Shown here piece by piece: positions 42,746 through 55,758 of a stretch of 64,000 bases of DNA. A program made the translations under genes and the position numbers. The first letter of the stretch is position 1. Each line of letters starts with the position of its first letter. The notes below the pieces were generated by a model. That model did not search any database. It saw only the letters and a program-made list of their open reading frames with translations, and had not been told where the DNA came from. Source of the stretch: Limnoperna fortunei (Eukaryota; Mollusca; Bivalvia; Mytilida; Modiolidae); NCBI GenBank assembly GCA_944474755.1, contig OX104115.1, forward strand, positions 57,540,648 through 57,604,647, written 5' to 3'.

Positions 42746-44474
42746 ACCAACAATTTTCAAAAAGAGTCTAATTGTTGTTTCACCATCAATTCAAACGATG
42801 TATATACGTACCCCAAAAAAAACCCTACATCAACAAACGAATATACAAACAAACACACACAACAACAACAAAAAACAGACACACGCGCACAAACAAAATT
42901 AAATTAAAAAAATGCAGACACTAACAAATGCATATTATAGCAGTCAAAACAAAACAGAGCTATGAACCCACAGCCCAGAATCAGAAGCTCCGTTCACTCG
43001 TTAATTGTCGAATTTATTTATCTTTTTATTTTTAATCAGCGTAGATAAAGAAAAGAAACTTGAGCAACATATCTATACTTTCCCCACAAACGACTGCAAA
43101 CGCATGTTAATTTAGACATATTTATTCATAAATTCAATAATGCAATACAGTATAATGAATTATAAAATACCTAGACAGGATCTGGTAACAAGACTTAATA
43201 GATTTGAAACGCATGTTATGTTATAAATATTTTTGTTCACACTCGTCTCTTGAAATAACGACTGACAGACATTAGAAATTTTGATTGTGTACTTGACCAA
43301 AGTCAAAGGGCCATTTCATGTACATGTTCTCCGACTTTCTCTCCATTTTCAAAAACATACATTCTGAATTTGATCACTTCATATCATTTGTATTAAGCCA
43401 AGAAATATGGAAATTACTTTGTTTTCTATGCATGTTAACCACGTACATACTGAGTTGTATCGAGAGAGACATAAGTTTTGTTTTGTTTGGTTGTTTTTTT
43501 TTTCCTTCGACGAAAACTTTGGATGCATGTACATCATGTTAAATTTTAGTATGGTACGACGGGTTTTTATATCATCGGGGCTGAAAATATTAATAGTTGG
43601 TGAGACAAGCGTGTCCTGGGACATTGCAGCTCTGTGTATTTCAAAACTAATCAAGAACGCGACAATAAGCCATAATATACGTGTTCCTTTTTTTATTTAA
43701 CGCCTATCAAAACGACGAGAAAATGTTGACCCAAGACGTTCGTGCGCGTCAATTGCATTTTTACTTTCTCGTGGGAAGGTGTGAGTTGATATTGTAAAAG
43801 TAAGTTTTTTTTAAAAGTCTTTCATTTTGCTGGTCGGGTTTGCGAGTGCTGGTTCTGTCATCTACAGTAACAATACTTAAATGTTACATTTACATTGTAA
43901 TTGTTTACGTGATACATGTATTTGTATAAGTAATAATGTATGGTAATGTTAACATTTGTTTCAATCATAACACTGTTATATGTAATTGCCCTAATGGCGA
44001 CCTTATTTAGAAAATAAGAAATATTTTTTAATATATCCCTTCGTGCAACAAACGTCTTTTATTCCAATAGGCGTATTAGGTCGGTTTATTCCGACATGTA
44101 TAGCTTGTGATTTGTTAGATAATTCGGACGATGTACTATATTAAACACGAAAATACCGGTATATATAGTGGAGGAAAAAAAGATCAAAGCTGAGCGAAGT
44201 AATTTTGGTCCTTTTATTAGTTTTATTATGATTTTTGTTGTTTGTTTGTTTGTTTGTTTGTTTGTTTGTTTGCTTTATTTTTTTTATTATTATTTTTTTT
44301 TTTTGTATTTGTTTTTCGAACTAAAATGCAAAATAAATGGATTGAACATATTCCTCCATTCCTGTCCAATGAAATCTTGTATGTTTCGACCAATCGGTAT
44401 ATAGCTAATAACGATGTTGGTCCAATCGTCATCGTGCTCTCAATCATAGCGGTAGAACAAAAACAAACGGGTAA

Positions 44475-44942
<468 letters not shown>

Positions 44943-44972
44943 GCTGTGAAGTTTTCACATCTTCATTATAAC

Positions 44973-44988
44973 GGCCCTTTTCAGGGCC
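44973..44988 (+). promoter_or_regulatory. Histone 3' stem-loop (H3, unit 4)
   Basis: GGCCCTTTTCAGGGCC with standard flanks. Confidence 0.97.
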
Positions 44989-45293
44989 ACCAATATTATT
45001 CAAAAAGAGTCTATATGGTTGTTCAACTCCTGATACACGTCCTCTCATAACAAACACTCCCCCTTAAAATAAACACCAAATACTACCAACAAAAATTAAA
45101 CAAATATGAAGGGAAAACAAAAAACAAAAACAGCAAATATTTACACCTCTTTTGCTTTATCTCCTACTCATTTATCTGCCATTTCACAAGGAAACAATGT
45201 GATCATCTTATAAGCAATGCTAATATGTTCATAGCTGAAATCCACCAGATTTTAGTTTGTTTGTTTTTTTTTGTCAGTATGTATGTATGTCAT

Positions 45294-45335
<42 letters not shown>

Positions 45336-46946
45336 TATATATATATATATTTTTTTTTTGAGATTGAAGAATATGGGAAATGAGCTTGTTTGTTTATATT
45401 TGCCTGCCACCAATAAACACAGAAGAAAGATGACAATAAAACAGATCCCAAGTCGGTAACAAGTGAGCTGTGGATTATTTTCTTGCATAGAAGAAGACAT
45501 TTAAAGAAGAAATTTACATATATGAAATGAAATTACATGTCTCAGTGAATTAAGCAAGCCCATAGATGCTACTAACACGAGCTAAAATATTATTTTTCTG
45601 TCAAAGAATTTTCCATTACTCTTCCCAAGTTTGTCAATTTTAAATAACAATACATGACATGAATAACCACTTATGGTTTTACTTGTTTAAATTTTATTTA
45701 GTATAATTTTTTTTCCATTGATATAATTTAAAATTTAGTACATGTGTTTATACCGTATACTGTATGCAATGTACTGCCTATGGAACAATGCCATTTGGTG
45801 GTTTTTAATTGCAGTACTAGTATCCACAAATTTGAAAAATTGACAATTTCAAATTCTGTGCAAATCTCTGGAATGATCCCTTCCGTAAGCGATGAAGATA
45901 GAGAGGCTGCAAATAGACTGTTTCTGCTGTTTTCACTGAACCAAATTATTCCTAGTTCACCAAATTTTCATTAAATGTGTAGTTGCAAACATTTTAATTG
46001 AACACTCTTCTTTTAAGTGACCCAAGAGTACTCCCATACCAAAATAAAACGCATTGAAGCAAATATGCACGAAATACTCATGTTTTTTAGGGGGGAATAT
46101 ATTCGTGGACAACGACAAGAGAATCAAAGTTCGATAATTTTGGTCTTGGGCCATAGGCTTCTTAATTTCTCCAAAATGTGCAATATCGGTTTGAACAAGA
46201 TTTTTTTCCCTGTAACTTGTATTCAGTTTTACTTCTATGTATTGCACATAAAAATGCACAACTGTTGATGTCAATGCCCAACACAGACATATAGATTACA
46301 CTCACACACCAAGAAAAAAAAAAAAAAAAAACTTCAACAAGTAGAAAACAAGAAAAAAAAATAAAAAATTCCAGCAATGTGACCTCAGTGATAATGTGCA
46401 CACTGTGTTGATTGCCCTCCCTACCAACATATGAATATAGTCGATCCATTTCTCCTCATGCCAACACTGTTTTAGATTCTGTAATGTATAAAATACTTTT
46501 TTTTTGTTTTTTAATTTTTTGTTTATGTTTTATTGTTTTTGTTATTATTATTACTACTACTACTGTTATTATTGTCATTATTTTGTTATTTTATTTTTTT
46601 ATTGTACTCTTCTTGCTCTGGTACTATAGTGGTTATTTCTTGTTCGTGACATTGAGAACAGGTAAAACAGAGGGAAAATTCTGATATCATCAAAAAAGGC
46701 AAAGGAAAAATTAAATGTTTAGTTTGGCTTGTGTCTTTTTTTTATGAAATTTGTTTTTCTGTTAAAAATAACAGCAAAAAGTGGATTGAAAGTGTACATA
46801 ATTTGTAAACCATACAGAGTTACCTCCCGGAAAATAATGAAACCAACCAATCAATGCCATGGTTTCAAGAAGATGATATCTCTTTCACGGCCTCGTTGCC
46901 TACATATATAGATTTTTTAGCCGGTTGGAAGTCATTGCTCGATTGA

Positions 46947-47273
<327 letters not shown>

Positions 47274-47306
47274 ACGTGAATAGACAGACCACCAAAACAA
47301 TATAAC

Positions 47307-47322
47307 GGCCCTTTTCAGGGCC
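47307..47322 (+). promoter_or_regulatory. Histone 3' stem-loop (H4, unit 4)
   Basis: GGCCCTTTTCAGGGCC with standard flanks. Confidence 0.97.
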
Positions 47323-47932
47323 ACCAATACTTTTCAAAAAGAATCTAGTTGTTGTTTCCAAGTCAGTTCTCACAATAAGAAAATATATAGTAGCTATTTC
47401 CCCACTCCAGCACATTCCATTTACAGGACCCCATTTTTTTTTTATTACACAAGAAGGGAGGGCCTGCATTCGTCCGCTACGTATTTAATCTAAATACCTG
47501 TTAATTTATATTATAAAGAAAATAAAAATCTACCGAAAGCAACCCTTGCTCTTTAATTTAAACTACGTGCACTTATTTCTGTACATTTCTTTGTTTGTTT
47601 TGCTTATTCCGACGTATCTTGTATTCATAATTGTAACTGTTGTAAGATATGTCCAAGGTGGGAATTTTTTCTCTGATCATTGTTTGCAAGTAGAATGTAC
47701 GTGTAGATCGGTAGACTATAAGTTATACACAGTTAACTTTCATATAATATATAGTTTAGTGGGTTTGATTTTTATTGCTGTGTTTGCGACGGGGGTATTG
47801 TGTATACGACAGAGAGAGAGGGGTGGGGGAAGATAAATAACAGTCGACACACATGTGAGAAGGGTATTAAGTAAGTGGCTAATACGTGAAATTGACTGAC
47901 AACAATTTAGATTCTTTTTGAGAAATGTTGGT

Positions 47933-47948
47933 GGCCCTGAAAAGGGCC
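47933..47948 (-). promoter_or_regulatory. Histone 3' stem-loop (H2B, unit 4)
   Basis: Minus-strand GGCCCTTTTCAGGGCC. Confidence 0.97.
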
Positions 47949-47976
47949 GTTTGTTGTAGAAGTCGCCTGTAAGACT

Positions 47977-48351
47977 TTACTTGCTGCTTGTGTATTTGGT
48001 TACAGCCTTTGTTCCTTCGCTGACGGCGTGCTTGGCCAACTCTCCTGGCAAGAGTAGACGGACAGCGGTTTGGATCTCCCTAGATGTGATGGTAGATCTC
48101 TTGTTGTAGTGGGCGAGACGGCTGGCTTCAGCGGCAATACGTTCAAAGATGTCGTTGACGAAACTGTTCATGATGGACATTGCCTTGCTGGACACACCGG
48201 TATCGGGGTGTACCTGTCTCAAGACTTTGTAGATGTAGATGGCATAGGATTCACGCCTCCTCCTCCTTCTCTTTTTGTCTCCGCTGGCCCGGGCGGCTTT
48301 AGTCTTAGTGACGGCCTTCTTGGCTCCCTTTGATCCTACTTTTGGTGGCAT
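47977..48351 (-). CDS. H2B: Histone H2B (unit 4), promoter lost
   Basis: The 124-codon frame and its stem-loop are intact and the protein equals the other copies. However, histone sequence upstream of the ATG ends after 38 bases at 48389. The TATA box and the ACATCGTTCAATCC motif, which sit 50-82 bases upstream in the other copies, are missing here and are found 12 kb away at 60515-60547. Unless the transposon supplies a promoter, this copy should be silent; its coding part shows no decay yet, so the loss looks recent or the copy is still homogenised. Confidence 0.95.
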   Translation of the reverse strand: MPPKVGSKGAKKAVTKTKAARASGDKKRRRRRRESYAIYIYKVLRQVHPDTGVSSKAMSIMNSFVNDIFERIAAEASRLAHYNKRSTITSREIQTAVRLLLPGELAKHAVSEGTKAVTKYTSSK

Positions 48352-48377
48352 GTTCACACTGCAATAATTCAGTGAAG

Positions 48378-48389
48378 AATGGTGTCACT
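48378..48389. repeat. 12-base direct repeat AATGGTGTCACT, copy 1
   Basis: This is native H2B promoter sequence (same as 29452-29463). It recurs at 60107-60118 and 60492-60503 and so brackets the inserted DNA like a target duplication. Confidence 0.85.
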
Positions 48390-48735
48390 TGACTTGACTT
48401 GGGGAGTTTTTTACGTCCTACACCGACAACTTAATGCCCTTGGTCGGACGGTCCTTACTGACATGGATTTTTGGGGGGGGGGTTTAATAATGTGGCTATT
48501 TTAGTATTATTTAATAATTTGAGTTTTGAGAGAAAGGAAAAAAACATTATCATTTAATATAATTCACTTTTAAAGGTAAAGGTGGTAGGTGTCCTTACCG
48601 GTATTTATTTTACCTTGTACAGAGCCTAATTTTTGTTTGATAATTTCTATTATTTATTTTCCTATCTATTATTATTATTTTTTAATTATTATTATTTTTG
48701 TTATATTTCAGTTACTTAATTTTTTTATGTAATTT
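48390..48735. repeat. Module A, copy 1 (similar to 54545-54860)
   Basis: The text TTTTTTACGTCCTACACC, TTGGTCGGACGGTCCTTAC and GGTATTTATTTTACCTT is shared with 54545-54860 in the same orientation. A shortened relative, GGGTTTTTTACGTCC, opens the sequence after the second 12-base repeat at 60119. It is non-coding here. It may be a 5' leader of the retroelement family lying on the minus strand. Confidence 0.7.
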
Positions 48736-48751
48736 TTGTTTTTATTTTGTA

Positions 48752-48965
<214 letters not shown>

Positions 48966-49026
48966 ATTTAGATGTATACATATATACATACATAAGTTTA
49001 TCTTTGTACCATTTTTAAGAATACGC

Positions 49027-49540
49027 GCATTTATCAGAAGGCGCCCGAGACGAGCTCTTGGCTTACCTTACTGTAGAATATATTAGTTCTGTTAGTTTAC
49101 TAGAGGGTGTTAGAATAATACGCGTGTTCCTCAGTAGGCGCCCGAGACGAGCTCTTGGCTTACCTTACTGGGGAATATATTAGTTATGTTAGTTTACTAG
49201 AGGGTGTTAGAAGAGTACGCGTGTTCCTCAGTAGGCGCCCGAGACGAGCTCTTGGCTTACCTTACTGAGGATTATGTTAGTTACATAGTTTAAGATAGTG
49301 GTAGTTAAATATTGCGCGTTCTCCGAATAATGTGCCCGAGACAAAGCTCTTGGCTTACCTTACTTAGGAATAGTTTCATATTAGAGGGTATTTGAATCAT
49401 ACTCGTTTTCCTAAGTATGTGCCCGAGACGAAGCTCTTGGCATACCTTACCGAGGAATAGGTTTAGTAGAATGAGGTACTTTATTTAGATAAATTTCCCT
49501 AAGTAGGTGCCCGAGACGAAGCTCTTAGCTTACCATGGTT
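49027..49540 (-). repeat. Hairpin minisatellite M1, about 6 units
   Basis: Units of roughly 60-110 bases each contain GCCCGAGACGAGCTCTTGGC, preceded by an arm such as CCTCAGTAGG (49129-49138, 49226-49235) and followed by its complement CCTTACTGAGG (49260-49270). Each core can fold as a hairpin with an inner CCGAGA/TCTTGG stem. It lies between the (ATTT)n tail and the retroelement ORF2 end, so it is probably the 3' untranslated region of that element. Confidence 0.8.
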
Positions 49541-49656
49541 TGTAAGGCGCGACCGTCGCAGACGACATCGTTTTTAGTTTATATATGATGGATCCAAAGT
49601 GTAGTATGAGAGAAATTATTTGATTCGCCAAAAAATACGCAGTGCAGAATTGAGTA

Positions 49657-50498
49657 TTAGATTAGTTTATGGTAACCTATTCCCGTTATGAAATTGACCA
49701 AATATTTATATACAGATTCTCTGATGTTTAAAGGGGGTGCTAGTAGTTGTTGGGTATCTAATTGATCTATGTTCATTTTCGCCAGTTCTTCTTTAAGTTT
49801 TTGCCTAGCTGTTTGATGTTTATCACAGTTAATAAACATGTGAGTTATATCTTCCGGAACATTGCAGTGCTGGCAAAGCGGTGATATATTTCTTACATAT
49901 TGACCTATTTGTCCTGCCAAAAGTGTTTTTCCTAATCTTAATCTTGTGATAGATTTGCAATGAAAGCGACTGCCTTGAAAGAAATAAGGTTTTTGTCCTA
50001 TTGTTGGGTTTAAATTAAAATACCATGAACCGGCGTGTTCGTTCCAAATATTTTGCCATTTTATTTTAAATATTTGTTTAATTATGGAATGAAATTCGTT
50101 AGGACTCATCGGCAATTTTTAAAGTCAATTTCGTCTTTTTGTAGGGCTGCTTTGGCTAATCGGTCTGTGGTTTCATTACCGATTAAACCTACGTGCGCGG
50201 GAATCCATTCAATTGTTAAATCTATATTTTTGGAACGTATATCTGCTGCCAAACAATAAATAGAATCTAGGATATCGGGTCTGCTCGATTTATCGGTTTC
50301 TATTGATTGGATTGAGCTCAAGGAAACTGTTAGTATTACAGCTTTTTCAATTTTTGTATGATTAGTTATGATTATTGACATTGCTTGGTGGATAGCAAGC
50401 ATTTCGGTTGTGTAAACAGAGAGATTGTCACTACTGCGGAATGATCTGGAATAGTTATATCTAGGGATAAATATACCGTACCCCGTTTTTCCAGACAC
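49657..50498 (-). pseudogene. Non-LTR ORF2: RNase H domain and C-terminus
   Basis: Minus strand, two overlapping frames. 50498-50106 is an RNase HI domain, which removes RNA from the RNA:DNA hybrid: YTTEMLAIHQA carries the second acidic residue, WIPAHVGLIGNETTDRLAKA carries the His, Asn and last Asp, but the Asp expected before SLSSIQSI is a Val, so catalysis is doubtful. 50115-49657 is the C-terminal domain with CQHCNVPEDITHMFINC (C-x2-C-x7-H-x4-C), ending GYHKLI. An RNase H after the reverse transcriptase places the element in the I-like group. The reverse transcriptase itself is not found upstream. Confidence 0.85.
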
Positions 50499-50566
50499 CG
50501 GTTCTTTAGACCCGTCCGTATAGATTTTGATATGATTTTGGTATTTTTTATCAATATATTCTAATG

Positions 50567-50758
50567 TTAGATTTTTAATTTTATTGGGATCGTCGGTTTT
50601 ATTGAAAGTTGAAGAAAGATGGCGAGAAGTGTTTGCTGATTTTTGGTCCCACTGGGGAATTGAACTGGTTTTTTTTCAAGAATTTCGGTTTCCAATAAAT
50701 TGTTTTCAGTTAATATTTTTCGCACCCGGTACACAGGTGTGATGAACAAATGGTTCAA
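50567..50758 (-). pseudogene. ORF2 remnant upstream of RNase H
   Basis: A 63-codon minus-strand frame directly upstream of the RNase H domain in the element's direction. It is probably the linker between reverse transcriptase and RNase H. I see no catalytic motif. Confidence 0.35.
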
Positions 50759-50764
50759 TAAATA

Positions 50765-51757
50765 ACGATGTCATAAGGTGTAAATCCCTAGGTAGCTAAT
50801 ACCCATGTCATCATATTATTTGTCGAATTGGTTAAACCCATAAACATCTGGCAATAGTTTAACTGGTATAAGCTTGATTTACAGGTTTCTGTAAACATCA
50901 AAGAAAAAAATACAAAACAGTTCCGATTTTACCTCACTGGGACCAGTTCATATAATTTTATAATTCATTAAATCTGTAAGGTTTTTTTTTCTTTGACAGA
51001 AAAATAATATTTTAGCTCGTGTTAGTAGCTTTTTTTTCTTTGTTTTTTTTTAAACACGATCATATCCGTGTCGACACTTGTTCGGTAATTAAGTATTGGC
51101 GCGACAATGAAAAGTAGACGATATCGTTAGATTCCAGTCCCGTTGATTTATAGGTTCCTGATTAAATTCACGTACCAATACATTACAACCATACAGAAGA
51201 AGACCTATATAACATATTTACAATTTTATGCACAAATATACATGAAATGCAAATTAATACGACACAATATTACAAAATAGATCAAAATGACTTTTACTTT
51301 ATAATCAAGCAATATCAGCACATATAAAAATAAATGAACATGTTTTCGACGCAAAACTATTAAAACTAAAATAATGTACTAACATGAAACAATGTAATAA
51401 AACTACGAGTATAGTTTTCTTGTCTTTATTTTGTGAAAGCGAATGTAAAATTAATGCGATCACATAAATTGAACAAATTAAATGTATAAAAATAACAAAG
51501 AGAAAATATTTCTAAATCTTAATTTTTATACATTTCTCAAAAATATTATATTATAAACGTTATGACTTTTCTAAATACGCACCGAAAATACATGTTTTGC
51601 TGAAAACTTTACTTCACCAAATGTATATTTTTACAATAAAAATCCTTACTACGACATATGGTTGTAAATCTGTTTTATACGCCTCCCCCCTTACCGGGTC
51701 TCTTTTTATTTTTTTTAGTCTCCGATTTTCGACTTCTTAAATTGTGTGGGTGGTGAG
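50765..51757. other. No gene; place where the reverse transcriptase should be
   Basis: AT-rich DNA of unknown origin. A 41-base piece (50989-51029) is an inverted copy of the histone H3-H4 spacer (equivalent to 26640-26680). No reverse-transcriptase block was found in any frame. Confidence 0.55.
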
Positions 51758-51761
51758 TGTA

Positions 51762-52488
51762 GGACAAAATCCCCCCGGACAAAATCCCTTCCGTCTAATT
51801 TAGCATAGGCGGACAAAATCCCCCTCGTTAAGTTTACAAGGCGGACAAATCACCCTGTAAAATTTTCAAGGCAGACAAAATCCCTCTCGAATATGATTTT
51901 TTTGAATGTTCACATCGTAGTCTCGTACATATACAGATAAACCTTAAAAAATGACCTACTAAAAAAAACGCCAGATTTTTTATTATTTAATAATAATAAA
52001 TGTTTGTCTCATTTGCAGTGCTTAATTGGTGGCTTGTTAAATAAGATTGTTTATGATCAAACGAATATCGCTTACTTGAGCAATACATTCTATATATCTT
52101 ATAGAAAATTGAAACGGGTATGGCTTTTACTAACAAGTTAAACTTTAGTAAAATAATGGTATAATTTAGTTCAATAACTTTTTTCGGTAGATAATAATGA
52201 AAGGGATCAAATGGCGCGGTTCCTTTATTAACACATGTCGGACAACACAAACCATATCGACTTCATGCGTTTCAATGAAAAAAAAATAATAACCATGTTT
52301 TAATCTTTGTCTCATTCATCATTTCAAGTACCAAGTAAAAACTATGAAACACGATGCACAATACTTATCGATATTACCATAATCCGATTCGGGAGGGATT
52401 TTGTCCGCCTTGAAAAATTTTCAGGGGGGGGTTTTGTCCGCCTACGATAAATTATACGGAAGGGATTTTGTCCGGGGGGATTTTGTCC
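51762..52488. mobile_element. TIR element with GGCGGACAAAATCCC repeats
   Basis: The left arm (51762-51896) and right arm (about 52386-52488) are inverted copies of each other. Each is itself built of repeated GGACAAAATCCC words: five at the left, four at the right. The 0.5 kb interior is AT-rich with no transposase. A clear target duplication was not found. It adjoins the truncated endonuclease at 52499. Confidence 0.8.
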
Positions 52489-52498
52489 GTCCCCCGTG

Positions 52499-52654
52499 GT
52501 AACCGTTTAGTTTAAGGTACTTTTTATCACAGAAAAAAGTTTCTTGGATACAGATACCATCCGGTTTGGGATGGTTATCTAGATAATGTTTAAGCGCGGT
52601 ACCGTTTGAGTAAAGCGATCTCGCTTTCCATTGTAGGATTGTAAGCCCTTCCAT
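52499..52654 (-). pseudogene. Non-LTR ORF2 start: endonuclease N-terminus (copy 1)
   Basis: Minus-strand text MEGLTILQWKARSLYSNGTA and then DGICIQETFF matches the first endonuclease blocks. The catalytic Glu in QET is present, but the Asn expected in WNARSL is Lys. The frame runs into the TIR element after about 50 residues, so the rest of the domain is missing. Confidence 0.8.
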
Positions 52655-52679
52655 TGTGGTTTACTTAGCGTTTTTAACG

Positions 52680-54005
52680 TAATTGGAAACAGGTTGTGGG
52701 AGGACGGTCCCCGAATTTACAGTGTTTTTTCTTGTCCTTTTTAATGGGACAACGTGGCTTACTTGAATTCTGTCGGCGTTTATGTCGGTCCCGAGTTGTC
52801 TATTATAAGTTTAATAACTGTTTGGGGTACTTTTTCTTTTTTTGATTTTTCTTTATTTTCTATTGCCTGCATTATAAAATCTATTATGGAGATCATGAGT
52901 CCTCCAAATGCAACTTGTGCCGAATGTTCAAAGGGATCTTTATTATTGTTTGTCGGTTGTAAACTATTCAAATTTTGAAACTTGAGATTAGTTTTTGTGA
53001 GCTTACTGTTGTTATAGGTGTTTTGTCTAATTTATCAGCAGAAGTTTCCGCGGTTGTCTGGCTGCTAATTACCTCCGACATATTTATGGCTTGGTTTATT
53101 ACAGTCTGGCTGTATGACATCTTTTTTATTTCCTTTATTGCTGCTTTCTGTTTTATTTTGGGGTTTTGAGTTTTTTCGAGATCTTTAACCTTTTGAACGG
53201 CTATTTTAAAGTCAATGTTTTCCAATGATATTAATTTATTTACCTGATTGTGGAATTTATAAACCGGGCAATAAATGGAGTTAGAAATATGGTCTCTCTG
53301 ACAATTTACGCATTTATTAGTTGAGTTTCTACATGTTTTAGTTTCATGTTTTCCGGAGCATTTTGCGCAATTTAGTGTAACACTTGTGCATGCTTTTGTG
53401 AAATGTCAGAATTTAGAGCATTTGGTACAGAACTTTGGTTTTTGGATAGTTATCCAATTTACATTTAAATTCTTTTGTGACCACACTTGTTAGTTCTTTG
53501 TTGTCAAAGTCTACCGTGGCCAATACAAGTTTGCCTTTTCGATTTCTTTAAGTTTAACGTCAATTTTCATTAGATTTTTAATCATGGTTTCCTGATCTTT
53601 GACTGGTAAAACAGTCGGTTTAATATAATCTTTGATAACTTTAAAGATTGTAGTTGGGACCTTTGGTTTATTTATTGTTTGGTTTTCGCGTTTTTCTTTG
53701 ATTTGAGTTTTGAATTCAGAGTCGAATCTTTCTACTTTGATGGGAATGTTTTTAAGTTTGGTCACGTCGAGTAGTTTTGATCTTAAGCTGCAATTTTAAC
53801 CCGTACCAGGACGGTTTTTGGTTTTAAAGATTTGATTTATTTTAATTTGGTCACTGTTAGGATCACCTAAACTGGCCAAAATAAGCCACTGAATGGTCAT
53901 CATGGTGGCCGTCAGAAATTGCTGGCATTTTCTTGTTATAACAAGCGTTTCATCTGGTGGGAATCTAGTATCATTTCCAAGGTCTTTGTTAATTTTGTCC
54001 CCCAC
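52680..54005 (-). pseudogene. Non-LTR ORF1 (gag-like, zinc knuckles), copy 1
   Basis: Minus strand, several frames. 54005-53796 and 53765-53511 are the N-terminal part. 53450-53270 encodes three CCHC-like knuckles: CTKCSKF..HFTKAC, CAKCSGKHETKTC and CVNCQRDHISNSIYC. 53225-52780 is a polar C-terminal part starting ENIDFKIAVQKVKDLEK. The first knuckle contains an in-frame TGA, and a deletion near 53003 (about ten bases compared with copy 2) shifts the frame. ORF1 proteins of this type bind element RNA. It cannot be translated whole. Confidence 0.8.
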
Positions 54006-54419
54006 CCCTTGTCAGTTTACTAGGTTGGATATTTGGTGAGTCAGGACTGTCCCTAACTCTTTTTTTATTTCTTAGGTTTGGTGTGGTTTTCCATGTTTAA
54101 ATAAGATATATATGTATATATGTATATTGGGATTTTTTTAAAATTTCTTATTATATTTATATTTATATATTTACTTCAGTTTATTTATTTTAACAGCGCG
54201 GGATCCGTACCTAAATTGTTTTCTTCTTAGCAATTTAACATATGTAGAAAACAGTGAGCGTGAGAAATATAATTACAGTCCACAAAAAAATTTATGGTTA
54301 ATCAAAATTTAGTAAATAGTTTATTAAAAGAAAATTGAATATTAACAATTTTAAACGCTAATTAATTATTTAATTTATTAAGATTTAAAACCAAAATAAA
54401 CTAAACTTAATTTTGAAGA

Positions 54420-54860
54420 GACTATAATCCAAATGATGCAAGCTGAATGGACGGACGCCGGGCGAACGTTGGCAGTTCTGCTGACACTTTTTTGCGACGA
54501 AGGAACACCTGTACGGATCGAAGATCAAACGCAAGATGATGATGACTTGACTTGGGGAGTTTTTTACGTCCTACACCGACAACTTAATGCCCTTGGTCGG
54601 ACGGTCCTTACGGACATGGATTTTGGGGGGTTTAATAATGTGGCTATTTTAGAATTTAATAATTTGAGTTTTGGACAAAAATTCATTATCATTTAATATA
54701 ATTCACTTATAAGGTAAAGGTGTCCTTACTGGTATTTATTTTACCTTCTACGGAGGCTAATTTTTGTTTGATATCTTATATTATTTATCATCCTTTCTAT
54801 TATTATTATTATTATTATTATTATTGTTATATTTAAATTACTTACGTTGTTTATGTAAAG
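54420..54860. repeat. Module A, copy 2, with a short ORF
   Basis: From 54545 on it is the counterpart of 48390-48735. The 87-codon plus-strand ORF at 54433-54696 is acidic and has no domain that I know. It lies upstream of ORF1 in the minus direction, where a 5' untranslated leader would be. Confidence 0.6.
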
Positions 54861-55185
54861 GATGATGATGATGTGAAAAATATATCTATATACTCCTTCA
54901 TGCAAGAAATGGCTTTTATTCCAATAGAGGTATAAGTTCGGTTTATTCCGACATGTATAGCTATTAATTTGTTAGATAATTCGGACGCTGTAACACGAAA
55001 ATACATATATTGTAGAGGAAAAGATCAAACCTGTACGAAGTAATTTTGGTTCTTTTTTATTAGTATTATATATGATTTGTGTTTGTTTATTTGTTTTAAT
55101 TTTTAGTTTATTTATTAATTTTTTTTATTGTATTTGTTTTTCGACTAAAATTCAAAATAAATGGTATTGATATATATATATATAT

Positions 55186-55352
55186 ACAAACGTCTAAGTA
55201 TTGTGACAACCATATAATATATCTATCCAGCGGATTTCTGAAACATCAGAAATACAGGGTTAATATCAAATTTTTATATATACTTCTACAAATTAAGCCC
55301 AACACTGTTTGAATTAGATTTTTAACACTGTCAAATTTGTGTTTTCCCTCAG
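55186..55352 (-). mobile_element. SINE fragment, 5'-truncated at the B box
   Basis: On the minus strand it starts GAATCCCGCTGAGGGAAAAC, passes TTTGACAGTGTTAAAAATCT and TTTCTGATGTTTCAGAAATC, and ends TTGTCACAATACTTAGACG, as does the SINE at 58255-58475. It sits between two copies of the H3 upstream sequence. Confidence 0.7.
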
Positions 55353-55569
55353 CGGGATTCCGACATGTATAGCCATTGATTTGTTAGATAATTCGGACGC
55401 TGTTACACGAAAATACATATATTGTAGAGGAAAAAATCAAACCTGTACGAAGTAATTTTGGGTTTTTTTTAATTAGTATTATATATGATTTTAGTTTGTA
55501 TTAATTTTTATTTTATTTATTTATTTTTTTTATTGTATTTGTTTTTCGACTAAAATTCAAAATAAATGG

Positions 55570-55758
55570 ATTGTACATATTCATCCATTCCTGTCCAATG
55601 AGATCTTGTATGTTTCGACCAATCAGTATATAGCTAATAACGATGTTGGTCCAATCGTCATCGTGCTCTCAATCATAGCAGTAGAACAAAACAAACGGTA
55701 AAATTCGAACTTAATTCATTCTGAACTTCAATCCGAACTCAGAAAATCTGTAAAAACC
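55570..55758 (+). promoter_or_regulatory. Promoter of the divergent H3
   Basis: About 95% identical to the H3 promoter of the array: the CCAAT boxes, TATATAG, TTGGTCCAATCG and the TTCATTCTG cap-like site are all kept, with two single-base losses near 55690-55702. Confidence 0.7.

Noticed and set aside
49027..49540. CRISPR-like array or hammerhead ribozyme repeats
   Set aside because: The spacers between cores are themselves repeated, the genome is animal, and the hammerhead core words (CTGATGA and GAAA) are absent from the expected places.
54433..54696. 87-codon acidic ORF as a retroelement accessory gene
   Set aside because: It lies antisense to the retroelement, overlaps module A, and the other copy of the module does not keep the frame.
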